Positions 34,754-45,304 of a DNA stretch of 64,000 bases are shown here, piece after piece. The stretch comes from Sphingomonas sp. BGYR3 (GTDB lineage: Bacteria > Pseudomonadota > Alphaproteobacteria > Sphingomonadales > Sphingomonadaceae), in assembly GCF_025153455.1 (NCBI RefSeq), contig NZ_JANZNT010000002.1, forward strand, positions 124,001 through 188,000, written 5' to 3'. Positions within the stretch are counted from its first letter, which is position 1; the number at the start of each line of letters is the position of its first letter. Both the position numbers and the translations under genes were made by a program. Under the pieces are notes generated by a model. It made no database searches and was not told where the DNA came from. It saw only the letters and a program-made list of their open reading frames with translations.

Positions 34754-35203
34754 TCAGGCGGCGGCGATGCCGCGCACGGACAGCGCCAGCCAGGGTTGCA
34801 TCGGCAACGGACCCAGCGTGGCCCAGAGGGCGGCGCAGCTGTCCAGCGGCAGGGGATCGATGCTGAACCGAAGCGGCGGTCCCTTGCCCGCAACGCCCGC
34901 GCCATTGCCGAGTGCGGCGGCTAGCGCACCCAGTGCCCGATGCGTTTCCGCGCCGTCCGTGCCGGCTACCGCGATCAGATAGCGGGCGGTCAGCAAGCTG
35001 GCGGGGCGATCGGCGGCGGGGCCATCGGGACGCCGCCGGTTGGTGCTGCTGGCGTCGGGTTCGACCTGAACCAGCCAGAGCGCGACCGAGAGCGTCTCAC
35101 CGGCCGCAGGACCGGGCGGGCCGATGCGGACGTCCGCACCCGGCACCGCGGCGCGGGCAAGGTCGGCCAGCGCCAGCGTGGCGGCGGCGATGCCGGCGGT
35201 CAT
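34754..35203 (-). CDS. Pvc16/DUF4255-like tail tube terminator protein
   Basis: 149 residues. It follows the DUF4255 outline: an N-terminal helix (GIAAATLALADLARAAV), a strand LSVALWLVQVEPD in place of the usual LYLY segment, then ASLLTARYLIAVAGTDGAET, HRALGALAAALG, a FSIDPLPLDSCAALWATLG segment and a final strand. In injection systems Pvc16 caps the tube and sheath. It lies 138 bases upstream of the tube gene on the same strand, which supports the assignment. The sequence is Ala-rich and divergent, so the confidence is moderate. Confidence 0.65.
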   Translation of the reverse strand: MTAGIAAATLALADLARAAVPGADVRIGPPGPAAGETLSVALWLVQVEPDASSTNRRRPDGPAADRPASLLTARYLIAVAGTDGAETHRALGALAAALGNGAGVAGKGPPLRFSIDPLPLDSCAALWATLGPLPMQPWLALSVRGIAAA

Positions 35204-35262
35204 GGGGCCGTGATCCGGTTGCCGTGCGCCATTCTTCCCTCCGTCCCATGGCTCGCCCCCGG

Positions 35263-37421
<2,159 letters not shown>

Positions 37422-37429
37422 TCAAGCGC

Positions 37430-37522
37430 TCCGCTCCCTACGCCGGTGTCAGCCGGATCAGGTTCAGCGGGTCGATGGCTGCTGCCATCCTCTCAAGCGC
37501 GCATCAGCGCTCCCCCGGGGAT
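37430..37522 (-). ncRNA. TPP riboswitch (THI element) upstream of thiC
   Basis: On the minus strand the leader reads CGGGGGAGCGC ... TGAGA, then a variable hairpin (GATGGC/GCCATC), then ACCCGCTGAACCTGATCCGG and CACCGGCGTAGGGAGCGG. These are the conserved THI-box blocks in the right order. It ends about 48 bases before the thiC ATG, close enough for control at translation. TPP binding would shut off thiC and the coupled small gene. Confidence 0.95.
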
Positions 37523-37562
37523 GGCATGGCTTGTAGCAGAGCGATGGCGGCGGCGTAAGGGG

Positions 37563-38063
37563 TCAGCGCAGGATCTTGTCGGCCAGAATCCACGCCCAGA
37601 CGAGCAGCGTCGATGCCCCGCCCGCAACGGTCCAGCGTACCGCGAGGCCGAGCAGCCGCGTCTGGCCGTCGATGGAGCGGACATAGGCGGCGAGCATCCG
37701 CTGGCGCAGCGCCTCGCCCTCCAATCCGTCGCCGTCCACTTCCTCGCCGATCAGGACCGCGCGCAGGACAAAGACGCTGGAGATGACAAGCGGCAGAATG
37801 CCGATCAGCGAGGCGATCGTCTCGACGGGCTGGCTGGGCGCATCCAGGCTGAGCGGTGCGCCTGGCGATGCGCTGACCGGATGGGTGCCGATGGTGATCA
37901 TCAGCGCGTTGAAGGCGAGCATGGCGCCAAGCCGGACCGACAGGTCGAGGTCGCGCCCCTCAAGATAGCGCAGGTCCGCCTGAAATCCGTCGGCGCAATC
38001 CTCCTCCCGCATCGACTGGAATGCGCGGAGGGGCGTGCGGATGCTGGTCGGGCGACGGGCCAT
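37563..38063 (-). CDS. small membrane protein of unknown function
   Basis: 166 residues. An N-terminal charged region (ADLRYLEGRDLDLSVRLG) precedes three hydrophobic segments: AMLAFNALMITIGT, SLIGILPLVISSVFVLRAVL and WTVAGGASTLLVWAWIL. A membrane effector of the two- or three-helix type (for example DUF5706/Pycsar effectors) has a similar outline, but I see no diagnostic residues and no nucleotide cyclase nearby. It follows the MipA-type gene on the same strand. Unknown. Confidence 0.65.
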   Translation of the reverse strand: MARRPTSIRTPLRAFQSMREEDCADGFQADLRYLEGRDLDLSVRLGAMLAFNALMITIGTHPVSASPGAPLSLDAPSQPVETIASLIGILPLVISSVFVLRAVLIGEEVDGDGLEGEALRQRMLAAYVRSIDGQTRLLGLAVRWTVAGGASTLLVWAWILADKILR

Positions 38064-38086
38064 GTCGCCCGATTAGCAAGCCGGGA

Positions 38087-38941
38087 TCAGAAGGTATAGG
38101 TGAGGCCGAGGCCGGCGATCCACTGATCCGCCTTGCCCGCCTCTGCCACGATGGGCGAGCGTTTGAAGTCGCCGAGCATCTGATAGCGGCCGACGACGCC
38201 GACCAGGCTGAGCCCGCCGGTCAGGTCGCCGGTCAGCGACTGGACGGCAAGCGCGTTGACGCCCCAGCGTTTCCAGCCCGAACCTGCCTGGCTGTAGGGG
38301 GACAGGCCGCTGGCGGCGGCGCCCGCCTGGCTGATGTCGAAATAATAGTCGCCATAACCCTTGCCCACATAATCGGCGAGGACGGAGATGCCGACAAAGT
38401 TCTTGGTCGACAATGGCGTGCCATATTCGATGGTCGGGGTGACGATGTAGCTGCCATGCGAGCCGGCGACATCGGTGGAAACCGAGACGCGGGCGGACAG
38501 GATGTCATAATCCGACGTGATCACGCCCGTCTTGGTGACGCCGACCCAGCCGCCGAGTTCCACCGCGGTCTTGAGCTTGCCCAGCGCCTCGACCTGCGGA
38601 TCCTTGATCAGCGTCGTGCGGTCGAGCCGCAGGCCGAGCGTCGGCCCGGCGCCGATATCGATGCCGTTCGGATTGCCCTGATCCCGGATCGCGTCGACGA
38701 ACAGCATCGGCCCGCGCGAGAAGAACGAGAATCGCGACACCTGACCCCGCAGCACGAATTCGGGGATGACGATATTTTCGTCCGACCCTTCATAGCTGGG
38801 CACGGTGATGATGCCCGTACCGATCGACAGGGTGTCGCGATTCGGATCGAGGTCAGGCGCGCCGGCGCCGCCTTCCTGAGCGAGAGCGGGGGCAGCGGAA
38901 AGGATCAGCGCGCACAGCGCACCGGACAGGGCGACCTTCAT
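38087..38941 (-). CDS. MipA/OmpV family outer-membrane protein
   Basis: 284 residues. The signal peptide (MKVALSGALCALILSAAPAL, then AQ) is followed by strand pairs characteristic of MipA/OmpV: GTGIITVPSYEGSDENIVIP, a segment ending RGPMLFVDAIRD, then GPTLGLRLDR and VELGGWVGVT. The C-terminus GLGLTYTF ends in the aromatic residue expected of a porin-like barrel. MipA is linked to murein synthesis complexes, while other members are general porins. The ATG at 38941 is preferred over one 15 codons upstream because it places the signal peptide first. Confidence 0.88.
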   Translation of the reverse strand: MKVALSGALCALILSAAPALAQEGGAGAPDLDPNRDTLSIGTGIITVPSYEGSDENIVIPEFVLRGQVSRFSFFSRGPMLFVDAIRDQGNPNGIDIGAGPTLGLRLDRTTLIKDPQVEALGKLKTAVELGGWVGVTKTGVITSDYDILSARVSVSTDVAGSHGSYIVTPTIEYGTPLSTKNFVGISVLADYVGKGYGDYYFDISQAGAAASGLSPYSQAGSGWKRWGVNALAVQSLTGDLTGGLSLVGVVGRYQMLGDFKRSPIVAEAGKADQWIAGLGLTYTF

Positions 38942-39010
38942 GACGGGAACAGACTCCAACGGTTTCAGGCGCGTAACGCCCCGCACTGCACCACGGTTCC
39001 GCGCGGCGTG

Positions 39011-39442
39011 TCAGAACATGTAACGGATGCGCACATCCTGTTCGTTCCGGGTGCCCGTCGCCAGTTCGAACTGGGCCGAGGAAAAGCGCGGCGGGCCGAA
39101 CCGGATGGCGGGATTGCGCGAAAACCCGAACCCTTCGCGCGGGATGCCGGCAAAGGTATCGAGTTTCGCATTGCCGTTTTCATCGTGGATGACCGACAGG
39201 GCATAGCGGCCGCCCGACAGTCCGTCGAACCGCACCGAGCGTTCGGAGGCCGCGACGCTGCGCGTCACCGCATGCTTGTCATCCAGACAGCCGGGAAAAT
39301 TGTCGGGGTCCGCGGTCAGGCACAGGCGCAGCATCCCCTTTTCCGAGCGGAGCTTGCCGATTTCCACGTCCAGACGGCCCACGGGCGATGCGCCGGGCAA
39401 AAGGCTGACCAAAATCAGCGCCGCTCCTGCGCGGCGTGCCAT
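39011..39442 (-). CDS. secreted DUF2141 protein
   Basis: 143 residues from the ATG at 39442, 19 bases after the desaturase gene. A signal-type N-terminus (ARRAGAALILVSLLPGASP) is present. The DUF2141 pattern follows: LDVEIGKLRSEKGMLRLCLT, VRFDGLSGGRYALSVIHDEN and GNAKLDTFAGIPREGFGFSR, with the conserved HDENGNxKLD loop and PxEGFGFSxN. The family is a periplasmic beta-sandwich of unknown role, often beside carotenoid or lipid genes, which fits the adjoining desaturase-type gene. Starts further upstream would overlap that gene. Confidence 0.85.
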   Translation of the reverse strand: MARRAGAALILVSLLPGASPVGRLDVEIGKLRSEKGMLRLCLTADPDNFPGCLDDKHAVTRSVAASERSVRFDGLSGGRYALSVIHDENGNAKLDTFAGIPREGFGFSRNPAIRFGPPRFSSAQFELATGTRNEQDVRIRYMF

Positions 39443-39461
39443 CCGGTGTCCAAATCCGGCG

Positions 39462-40253
39462 TCAGCCCATTCCCGTCCCAATTGCGCCCCCATCATTCCC
39501 AGACGCCGCCATCCCCCGACGCGGTGTCCGCTGTTTGAACTCACCCAGGCCGTGATCCGTGCCACAGAGCCGGTCCCAGAACCTGAAGTATAATCCGTAA
39601 TTGCAACCATATCGTTCATGATGCCGCTGGTGATGTGAAGCCGTGATCAGCCACTTCCCCAATGGCCCATCCCAGATGAACCGGGGGAAAACCTCCCAGC
39701 CCATGTGATTGGTGACGCCCATAACGGTCATGATCGACAGCACAAGCGCCAGCGCGCCGACATGGATCGGAATTGCGAAGACCAGTGCCGGAATCACGAT
39801 GGCCCCGGTCAGCGCCTCAACGGGATGAAAAGCCATTGCAGCCCAGGCAGTTGGCGGGCGACTTTGATGATGGACGGCATGGGCGATGCGGAACCATTTC
39901 GGCTGATGCATCCAGCGATGGGTCCAGTAGAACCAAGTGTCGTGCGCGAACAGATAGGCAAGCACGCTGACCGGCAGATACCAGAGCGGGTAATCGGCCA
40001 CGTCCGTGTAAATCCGCGTCCAGCCGCGATTTTGCCAGCCCCAGGCGACAATGCCCGCCGGCACGCCGTAAATGGCGGCGGAGGCGAGCGACCATTTGAT
40101 CTCCCTGACGATCTGTTTGTCGAGACCGGCATAGAGGCCCGGAAACTTGATCCGCGTCGCCAATGCAAATCCGCCGGACGCGGCCAGATAGCGCAGCCCG
40201 ACAATCACCGTCATGGCAAGGGCGGACAGAAAGATGGCGAGCGCAATCGACAT
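39462..40253 (-). CDS. sterol desaturase/fatty acid hydroxylase family membrane di-iron protein
   Basis: 263 residues with several membrane helices (for example IALAIFLSALAMTVIVGLRY and LTGAIVIPALVFAIPIHVGA). The three His clusters of the family are present: HDTWFYWTHRWMH, HAVHHQSRPP and SHHQRHHERYG. They bind the two iron atoms that insert hydroxyl groups or double bonds in lipid, sterol or carotenoid substrates. The substrate cannot be read from sequence. It is upstream of the DUF2141 gene and probably in the same transcript. Confidence 0.9.
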   Translation of the reverse strand: MSIALAIFLSALAMTVIVGLRYLAASGGFALATRIKFPGLYAGLDKQIVREIKWSLASAAIYGVPAGIVAWGWQNRGWTRIYTDVADYPLWYLPVSVLAYLFAHDTWFYWTHRWMHQPKWFRIAHAVHHQSRPPTAWAAMAFHPVEALTGAIVIPALVFAIPIHVGALALVLSIMTVMGVTNHMGWEVFPRFIWDGPLGKWLITASHHQRHHERYGCNYGLYFRFWDRLCGTDHGLGEFKQRTPRRGMAASGNDGGAIGTGMG

Positions 40254-40547
40254 TGCACAGCAGCATAGCGCCGCTGGCAGCGCGATGCCATGCCCATCTG
40301 ATGCGATAACCGGCCGCTATGACGGTCGTCGCAAATGACCCCATTCGATCATCGGCATGGACGAACAGTCCGCCGCCATATCCAGTGCCGTCGTAATACA
40401 CGGAATACAAAGCATAATTGCCGAACAGCTCTGAGCTTTCATTGATCAGTTAAATGGGATGCAAAATCCGCAATTCGCAAATCGCGGCATTGAACCATTC
40501 TTTAACCCGATTTCCGGATCATGAATGCGCAATCATGAGGAACGGCC
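40254..40547. other. divergent intergenic region between desaturase and MHYT-GGDEF-EAL genes
   Basis: 294 bases without a gene, noticeably AT-richer than its surroundings from about 40390 on. Promoters for both flanking genes must lie here. TCATGA occurs twice (40517 and 40533) just before the cyclase gene, and AGGAA precedes its ATG. No terminator or known operator was recognised. Confidence 0.4.
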
Positions 40548-42878
40548 ATGTTCAACGTTCTGGAGTGTATTGGCGTACAGCATGACCAGCGGCTGGTCGC
40601 CGTTGCAGCGGGCATCTGGATCATCGGCAGCATCACGCTGTTTTTATTGCTGCGACGTTCGGCGGAATGTGTCGAGCGGCGGCGGCGACAATGGGTCGCG
40701 GTCGCTGCGCTGGCGGCAGGGGTCGGCATCTGGGCGACGCATTTCGTCGCCATGCTGGCCTATCGCGGCATCGTGCCCGTGGGCTATGATGTGGGCATCA
40801 CCGCGCTGTCGGTAGGAGTTGCCGTCGCGTTCTTCTGGACCGCGCTTAGCGTGCTGGGCCGACGGCCGACCGGCGGGCGGTCATTGATGGCCGGACTGAT
40901 GGCGACACTGGGCGTCGCGGCGATGCACTTTACCGGCATGGCGGCGATCATTGCACCGGTCCGCATCGCCTATGACCCCGTGCCGATCGTGGTCGCCGCA
41001 CTGGTCGGGACGGCGGCGTTTTCCGCATCCTTCATCGCCTTTGCCCGGATGAGAGGCTGGTGGCGGATCACGGTGCCGGCGGCGGGCGCGATCCTGGCCG
41101 TTGTCGCGCTGCATTTCACCGCCATGTCGGCGACCGTCATGTCCTATGACCCGGCAAGGGGACACATCGTCGCGCCGCAGGATGTTGCATGGCTGGTCCC
41201 CGCCATCGTTGCGGCGACGCTTGGCCTGATCCTGCTGGTGCTGGCCGGCGCGCTGGTCGACCGGTTGCTGACCGACATGCACGGCCTGACCGAGGCGAGC
41301 CTGGAGGGGCTGGCCATCGTGTCGCGCGGGCGGATCGTCGAGGTGAACCGCAGGCTGGCCCAGATGATGGGCGACAGCCCGCGGGCGATGATCGGCACCG
41401 CGCCCGACCACTGGATCGAGGCGGCGGACGGCCATCCGATCACCGCCGAACGCGCGGCCAGTTTCGAGGGGCGGGCGCTGACCGCGCAGCACCCCGACGA
41501 GGTGCTGGAAATCGCGGTGCACGGCATCGAATATCGCGGGCGGCCGTGCCAGGTGTTTGCGGTGCGCGACCTGACCGAACGCAAGCGGTCGCAGCGTCAG
41601 ATCGAGCATATGGCATCGCATGATTCGCTGACCGGACTGCCCAACCGCGCGCATCTGGAGCGGGTGCTGAACGAACGGATCGCCCGGGGCGAGGGCGGCT
41701 TTGCCCTGCTGGCGCTGGACCTGGACCGGTTCAAGGCGGTGAACGACGTGTTCGGCCATGCGGCGGGCGACGAGGTGCTGCGCCGGGTGGCGGCGATCCT
41801 GAACGATTGTGTGCGCGACGGCGACCTGATCGCGCGGATCGGCGGCGACGAATTCGTGATGCTGCAGGCGGATACCGAGCGCGAGGGCGATGCGCATGTG
41901 CTGGCCCGCCGGGTGCTGAAACGGTTTGCGTCCGATATGGACCCGGCGCGCGATCCGATGGCGGTGGGGGTCAGCATCGGCGTGGCGATGTTCCCCGGCG
42001 ACGGGGACGCGGCCGAAAGCCTGCGCAACAATGCCGATGTCGCGCTGTACCACGCCAAGGAAGGCGGGCGCGGACGCGTGTGCTTTTTCAACGGCGAGAT
42101 GGACAAGATGGTGCGCGAGCGCCGCCAGCTTGAGCACGATCTGCGCCAGGCAATGGTGCAGCATCAGTTCCGGCTGGCGTTCCAGCCGCTGGTATCGACC
42201 ACGCGCGGGCTGGTGATGGGGTATGAGGCGCTGATCCGGTGGGACCACCCCGAACGCGGCGAGGTGCCGCCCGAAACCTTTATCCCCGTGGCCGAGGAAA
42301 TCGGCGCGATCGTGCCGATCGGCGAATGGGTGCTGCGCGAGGCGTGCCGACAGGCCGCGACCTGGGAACAGGACCTGACCATCGCGGTCAATGTGTCGCC
42401 CGTGCAGTTTCAGCTGGCCAACCTGGCCGGGGTGGTGCGCGATGCCGTGTTCCAGGCCGGGCTGGACCCCAAGCGGCTGGAGCTGGAGGTGACGGAAAGC
42501 GCGCTGCTGCGCAACCGGGCGACGACGCTGGCCACGCTGCACGAGATCAAGGCGATGGGCGTGCGGATCGCGATGGACGATTTCGGCACCGGCTATTCGT
42601 CGCTGAGCAACCTGCAGAGCTTTCCGTTCGACAAGATCAAGATCGACCGGAGTTTCGTGTCCAGCGTCACCGACGACGATGCCGCGCGGTCGATCGTGCG
42701 GGCGATCGTCGGCCTGGGCCGCAGCCTCAACCTGCCCGTCGTGGCGGAAGGCGTGGAGACCGAGGCGCAGCGCCGCATGGTGATGGAGGAAGGCTGCCCA
42801 CAGGCGCAGGGGTTCCTTTATGGCGAGCCGACCAGCGTGCCGGGCGCACGGATGCCGCAACTGCGCGTGGTGAGTTGA
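40548..42878 (+). CDS. MHYT-GGDEF-EAL c-di-GMP turnover protein
   Basis: 776 residues. Seven or so membrane helices in the first 250 carry three MHYT-type motifs (ATHFVAM, MHFTGMAAI, LHFTAMSAT), thought to bind copper and sense O2, CO or NO. A PAS-like region (about 250-345) follows. The GGDEF domain has an intact RIGGDEFVML (about residue 430) and the EAL domain has YEALIRWDHP (about 560), DDFGTGYSSLSNL and FDKIKIDRSFV. Both active sites look complete, so net synthesis or breakdown cannot be predicted. C-di-GMP often sets pilus and biofilm behaviour; a Tad pilus operon is in the window. Confidence 0.94.
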   Translation: MFNVLECIGVQHDQRLVAVAAGIWIIGSITLFLLLRRSAECVERRRRQWVAVAALAAGVGIWATHFVAMLAYRGIVPVGYDVGITALSVGVAVAFFWTALSVLGRRPTGGRSLMAGLMATLGVAAMHFTGMAAIIAPVRIAYDPVPIVVAALVGTAAFSASFIAFARMRGWWRITVPAAGAILAVVALHFTAMSATVMSYDPARGHIVAPQDVAWLVPAIVAATLGLILLVLAGALVDRLLTDMHGLTEASLEGLAIVSRGRIVEVNRRLAQMMGDSPRAMIGTAPDHWIEAADGHPITAERAASFEGRALTAQHPDEVLEIAVHGIEYRGRPCQVFAVRDLTERKRSQRQIEHMASHDSLTGLPNRAHLERVLNERIARGEGGFALLALDLDRFKAVNDVFGHAAGDEVLRRVAAILNDCVRDGDLIARIGGDEFVMLQADTEREGDAHVLARRVLKRFASDMDPARDPMAVGVSIGVAMFPGDGDAAESLRNNADVALYHAKEGGRGRVCFFNGEMDKMVRERRQLEHDLRQAMVQHQFRLAFQPLVSTTRGLVMGYEALIRWDHPERGEVPPETFIPVAEEIGAIVPIGEWVLREACRQAATWEQDLTIAVNVSPVQFQLANLAGVVRDAVFQAGLDPKRLELEVTESALLRNRATTLATLHEIKAMGVRIAMDDFGTGYSSLSNLQSFPFDKIKIDRSFVSSVTDDDAARSIVRAIVGLGRSLNLPVVAEGVETEAQRRMVMEEGCPQAQGFLYGEPTSVPGARMPQLRVVS

Positions 42879-42887
42879 AGCGAGGAC

Positions 42888-44375
42888 TCAGCTTGCCGGG
42901 ACGATGAAGAGTTCGCCGTCGGAATCGAGGATCAAAACCGAACCGTCGGTCCCGTTGACGATTGCCCGGGGTGAATTGATCGTCCCCAGATTGGGCGTGA
43001 AATCCGCCGTGCGTCGCTTGACGGCCGTCAACAGGAGCGGCGTCGCGGCGTTCAGGCGGTCGGCCGGTGCCGAAAAAATCGCTCCGCTGGCGTCGGCGAA
43101 CACATAATGGTCGGCGATCGAGGCGATGGACCGCGGTCCCATCGCCCCGCCGATGACCGGACCGGTGATGCCCGGCAGGACGGCGGCCTGATATCGAATG
43201 ACGGGATCGACCAGATTGGCTGGCGGGGTTCCGCCGATGACCGTGGTGCCTTCCCTGAATGGCCAGCCGAAATTGCGACCGCCAGTTCCGGGCGTGTAGA
43301 AATTGACTTCCTGCTGGCCGGTGGTGGCGGCATCGGCAAATATCAGGGCGCCATTGAACGCTGCGCCGCCATTGGGCGACTTGATCCCCCTTGCCACGAT
43401 CGAGCGGGTAAAAAAACTGATCGTAGCGCCAGCGTACGGATCGGGGTTCGGCGCGATGCGCAACAGTTTGCCGAGCCAGCTTTGATCGTTTTGAGCATTG
43501 CTGGAGCCTGCGCCAGTCAGTTCGGCATCACCGATCAACGCCAGCACCCCGTCAGGCCCGTCCCTGCCGAGCCAGCCACCGCCCCGATAATTCTGGGCCG
43601 GCTGAGCGAGTACGGGGCCGAAATTGGACGGGACATAGGGGCCGGCCGGATTGCGGAGATACCAGTTGACGATCAGCGACCCTTGCGGCGTCAGGTACAT
43701 GGCAAAGAAACTGCCATCCGCCGGATAGCGGTTGGTGGGCGTGATCGCCAACAGGCCGTCCGGTGCGATGTTGCCGATCTGAACCAGCGGTTCGACAGCC
43801 CCCGTCTGCAGATTGTACCGGGATACAGCGCCGCCGCGGTCGCCGATCAACAGTTCGGTTTCGTTGATCGGCGCGATTGCCGTGATGTTGGTCAGCCCCT
43901 GATCGATCCGACGCACGGCAATGCCTTCCGCCAGGTTGGTCACGGTAACGGTCAGTATCTGCGCGGTCGTTGCGCGCCCATCGCTTGCAGTCAGGGTGAG
44001 CCGATATTCGTTATCGAAATTGGCATCGCCCGGTTCGTCGAAATCGGGCGGCGTCAGGAACGCCAGTTCGCCGTTCAGCGTCAGGGCAAATCTGGACGCA
44101 TCATCGCCGGCGAGGGTGAAGGTGACGGTATCCCCATCCGCATCGGTGGCGGCAGCACGATACACGACGCCGACACTGTTTTCGGCCACGGACGCGCTGG
44201 TCGCCGAGGTGAAGGCCGGTGCCCGATTGGCCGGTGGAGGTGCAGGCGCTGGCACGCCCGCCGATCCACCGGAGCCGCCTCCGCCGCATGCAGCAGTCAT
44301 GCAAAGCAAGATGGACGCCGACGCCGAATACACCATTCGCGCGACGCGTGCCTGCCGCCTGTTCCGTGCAATCAT
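42888..44375 (-). CDS. cadherin-like lipoprotein with PQQ-glucose-dehydrogenase-type propeller
   Basis: 495 residues from the ATG at 44375 (AAGGGGGG before it). A lipobox is seen in LLCMTAACGGGG, so the protein is lipid-anchored. A cadherin/Ig-like module follows (AFTSATSASVAENSVGVVYR, TDADGDTVTFTLAGDD, EYRLTLTASDG). The remainder resembles the soluble sugar-dehydrogenase propeller (LLIGDRGGAVSRYN, GWLGRDGPDGVLALIGDAEL, GRNFGWPFREGTTVIGG). Whether it binds PQQ or acts as an adhesin-like sensor is unknown. G+C is lower than in the neighbours. Confidence 0.8.
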   Translation of the reverse strand: MIARNRRQARVARMVYSASASILLCMTAACGGGGSGGSAGVPAPAPPPANRAPAFTSATSASVAENSVGVVYRAAATDADGDTVTFTLAGDDASRFALTLNGELAFLTPPDFDEPGDANFDNEYRLTLTASDGRATTAQILTVTVTNLAEGIAVRRIDQGLTNITAIAPINETELLIGDRGGAVSRYNLQTGAVEPLVQIGNIAPDGLLAITPTNRYPADGSFFAMYLTPQGSLIVNWYLRNPAGPYVPSNFGPVLAQPAQNYRGGGWLGRDGPDGVLALIGDAELTGAGSSNAQNDQSWLGKLLRIAPNPDPYAGATISFFTRSIVARGIKSPNGGAAFNGALIFADAATTGQQEVNFYTPGTGGRNFGWPFREGTTVIGGTPPANLVDPVIRYQAAVLPGITGPVIGGAMGPRSIASIADHYVFADASGAIFSAPADRLNAATPLLLTAVKRRTADFTPNLGTINSPRAIVNGTDGSVLILDSDGELFIVPAS

Positions 44376-44489
44376 CAATGCCCCCCTTACGCCACCCAGC
44401 GAGCCGGACCGCAACGATATTATCCGTCATCCCTCATTGGCAATAGTGTGATCGTCCGATTCGAATAATGAACGATGGTGGCCTAGTTG

Positions 44490-44600
44490 TTATATTTGGG
44501 AGGTACGGGGCGCCGCAGAACAGCAACCAGAAGATTGCGTTGATGTTGGAGCGGTTATGTTTGCGCAGCCTGCAAGGCGGGTGAAGAGTTTGCCTTGGGC
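44490..44600 (-). pseudogene. possible IS5-type transposase remnant in a gene-free stretch
   Basis: The interval 44376-44774 has no intact gene and is AT-richer than average. On the minus strand one frame reads RKHNRSNINAIFWLLFCGAP, close to the N-terminal segment of IS5-group transposases (DNRxxINAIxWxxRTGAPWRDLP). The conserved WRDLP does not follow, and the surrounding frames are broken. No terminal repeats or target duplication were found. The rest of the interval holds nothing I recognise. Confidence 0.35.
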
Positions 44601-44774
44601 GGACAACTGCAGCGAGACATAGCCGCTCAGTTCTCCAGCGGTCGCCAGTGCAGGGGCTGACTGCGCATAGTCGCCCAATCGAGGTGCGGTGCAATCAGAG
44701 CGGTAGCGGATCGCCAGCGCATCCTTTCATGCCATCCCGCCCCGCGGCCATGCCGAGCCAGTTTTTCCTCCCGC

Positions 44775-45248
44775 TTAATTCCCCATGCCTGCGAAGGGGT
44801 TCTGGCCGGCCTCCAGCATCATTGCGGCGAGTGCGCCGAGGTCGAGGCGGGCGACAAGAGCCATGAGGCCGCCGGCGACCTGGGGGTCGGACAGGCGCTC
44901 CTGAAGCGCGAGCTGGGCGATGCGGGAAAAGCCCTGTTGCAGGGCGGCCTGGCCGCCGGTGCGGACGGCGGCGGTCATTTCCGCCTTGCAATCGGTGAAG
45001 GCGAGCCGGTTGAACACGACCGCCGCGGCCTGTGTCGCGGCCTCGCGCTTCGCCGGTGTCACCTGCGCCAGATCGGCGAGATCGGGGCTGAGCGAGGCGA
45101 CGGCGAAGGTCCAGCGGACCATGGCCGTGCGATCCGCCCGCGTCGTCTTTGCCGACAGGCAGCGGTCGAGCGCCGCCGCCTGCTGACCCTGCGCGGCGGC
45201 AGGGGTGGCGAGGGTGAGTGCCAGTGTGGCGAGCAAGGCCCGCGCCAA
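44775..45248 (-). CDS. secreted Ala-rich protein of unknown function
   Basis: 157 residues if started at the TTG at 45248 (G-rich ribosome-site-like run just before). That gives a signal peptide ARALLATLALTLATPAAAQ. The frame remains open to an ATG at 45329, but those 27 codons come from a palindromic repeat and the region past the DUF885 stop. The mature part is helical (DRCLSAKTTRADRTAMVRWT, KREAATQAAAVVFNRLAFTD) with two Cys that could pair. No family is recognised. It follows the DUF885 peptidase gene and may share its transcript. Confidence 0.6.
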   Translation of the reverse strand: MARALLATLALTLATPAAAQGQQAAALDRCLSAKTTRADRTAMVRWTFAVASLSPDLADLAQVTPAKREAATQAAAVVFNRLAFTDCKAEMTAAVRTGGQAALQQGFSRIAQLALQERLSDPQVAGGLMALVARLDLGALAAMMLEAGQNPFAGMGN

Positions 45249-45252
45249 TCCG

Positions 45253-45297
45253 CCCCCTCCGCCGCCATTTCGCGGCACCTCCCCCTGGCGGGGGAGG
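45253..45297. repeat. single palindromic repeat unit (CCTCCCCC type)
   Basis: Hairpin CCTCCCCC (45278-45285) / GGGGGAGG (45290-45297) with loop TGGC, then a weaker CCGC/GCGG pair and the run CCCCCTCC, giving the same outer-hairpin/inner-hairpin/G-rich-tail plan as one end of the DUF559 element. It sits just after the DUF885 stop and overlaps the possible N-terminus of the next gene. Confidence 0.65.
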
Positions 45298-45304
45298 ATC
45301 GATT

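Noticed and set aside
34103-35203. Prophage
   Set aside because: Only a tube and a cap-like protein are present; no integrase, terminase, capsid, portal or lysis genes were found.
37563-38063. Pycsar-type antiviral membrane effector
   Set aside because: Helix number and outline are only loosely similar, and no nucleotide cyclase gene lies beside it.
44376-44774. Short open frames on both strands
   Set aside because: None has a full domain. One frame shows a transposase-like fragment only, so the stretch is listed as a remnant.
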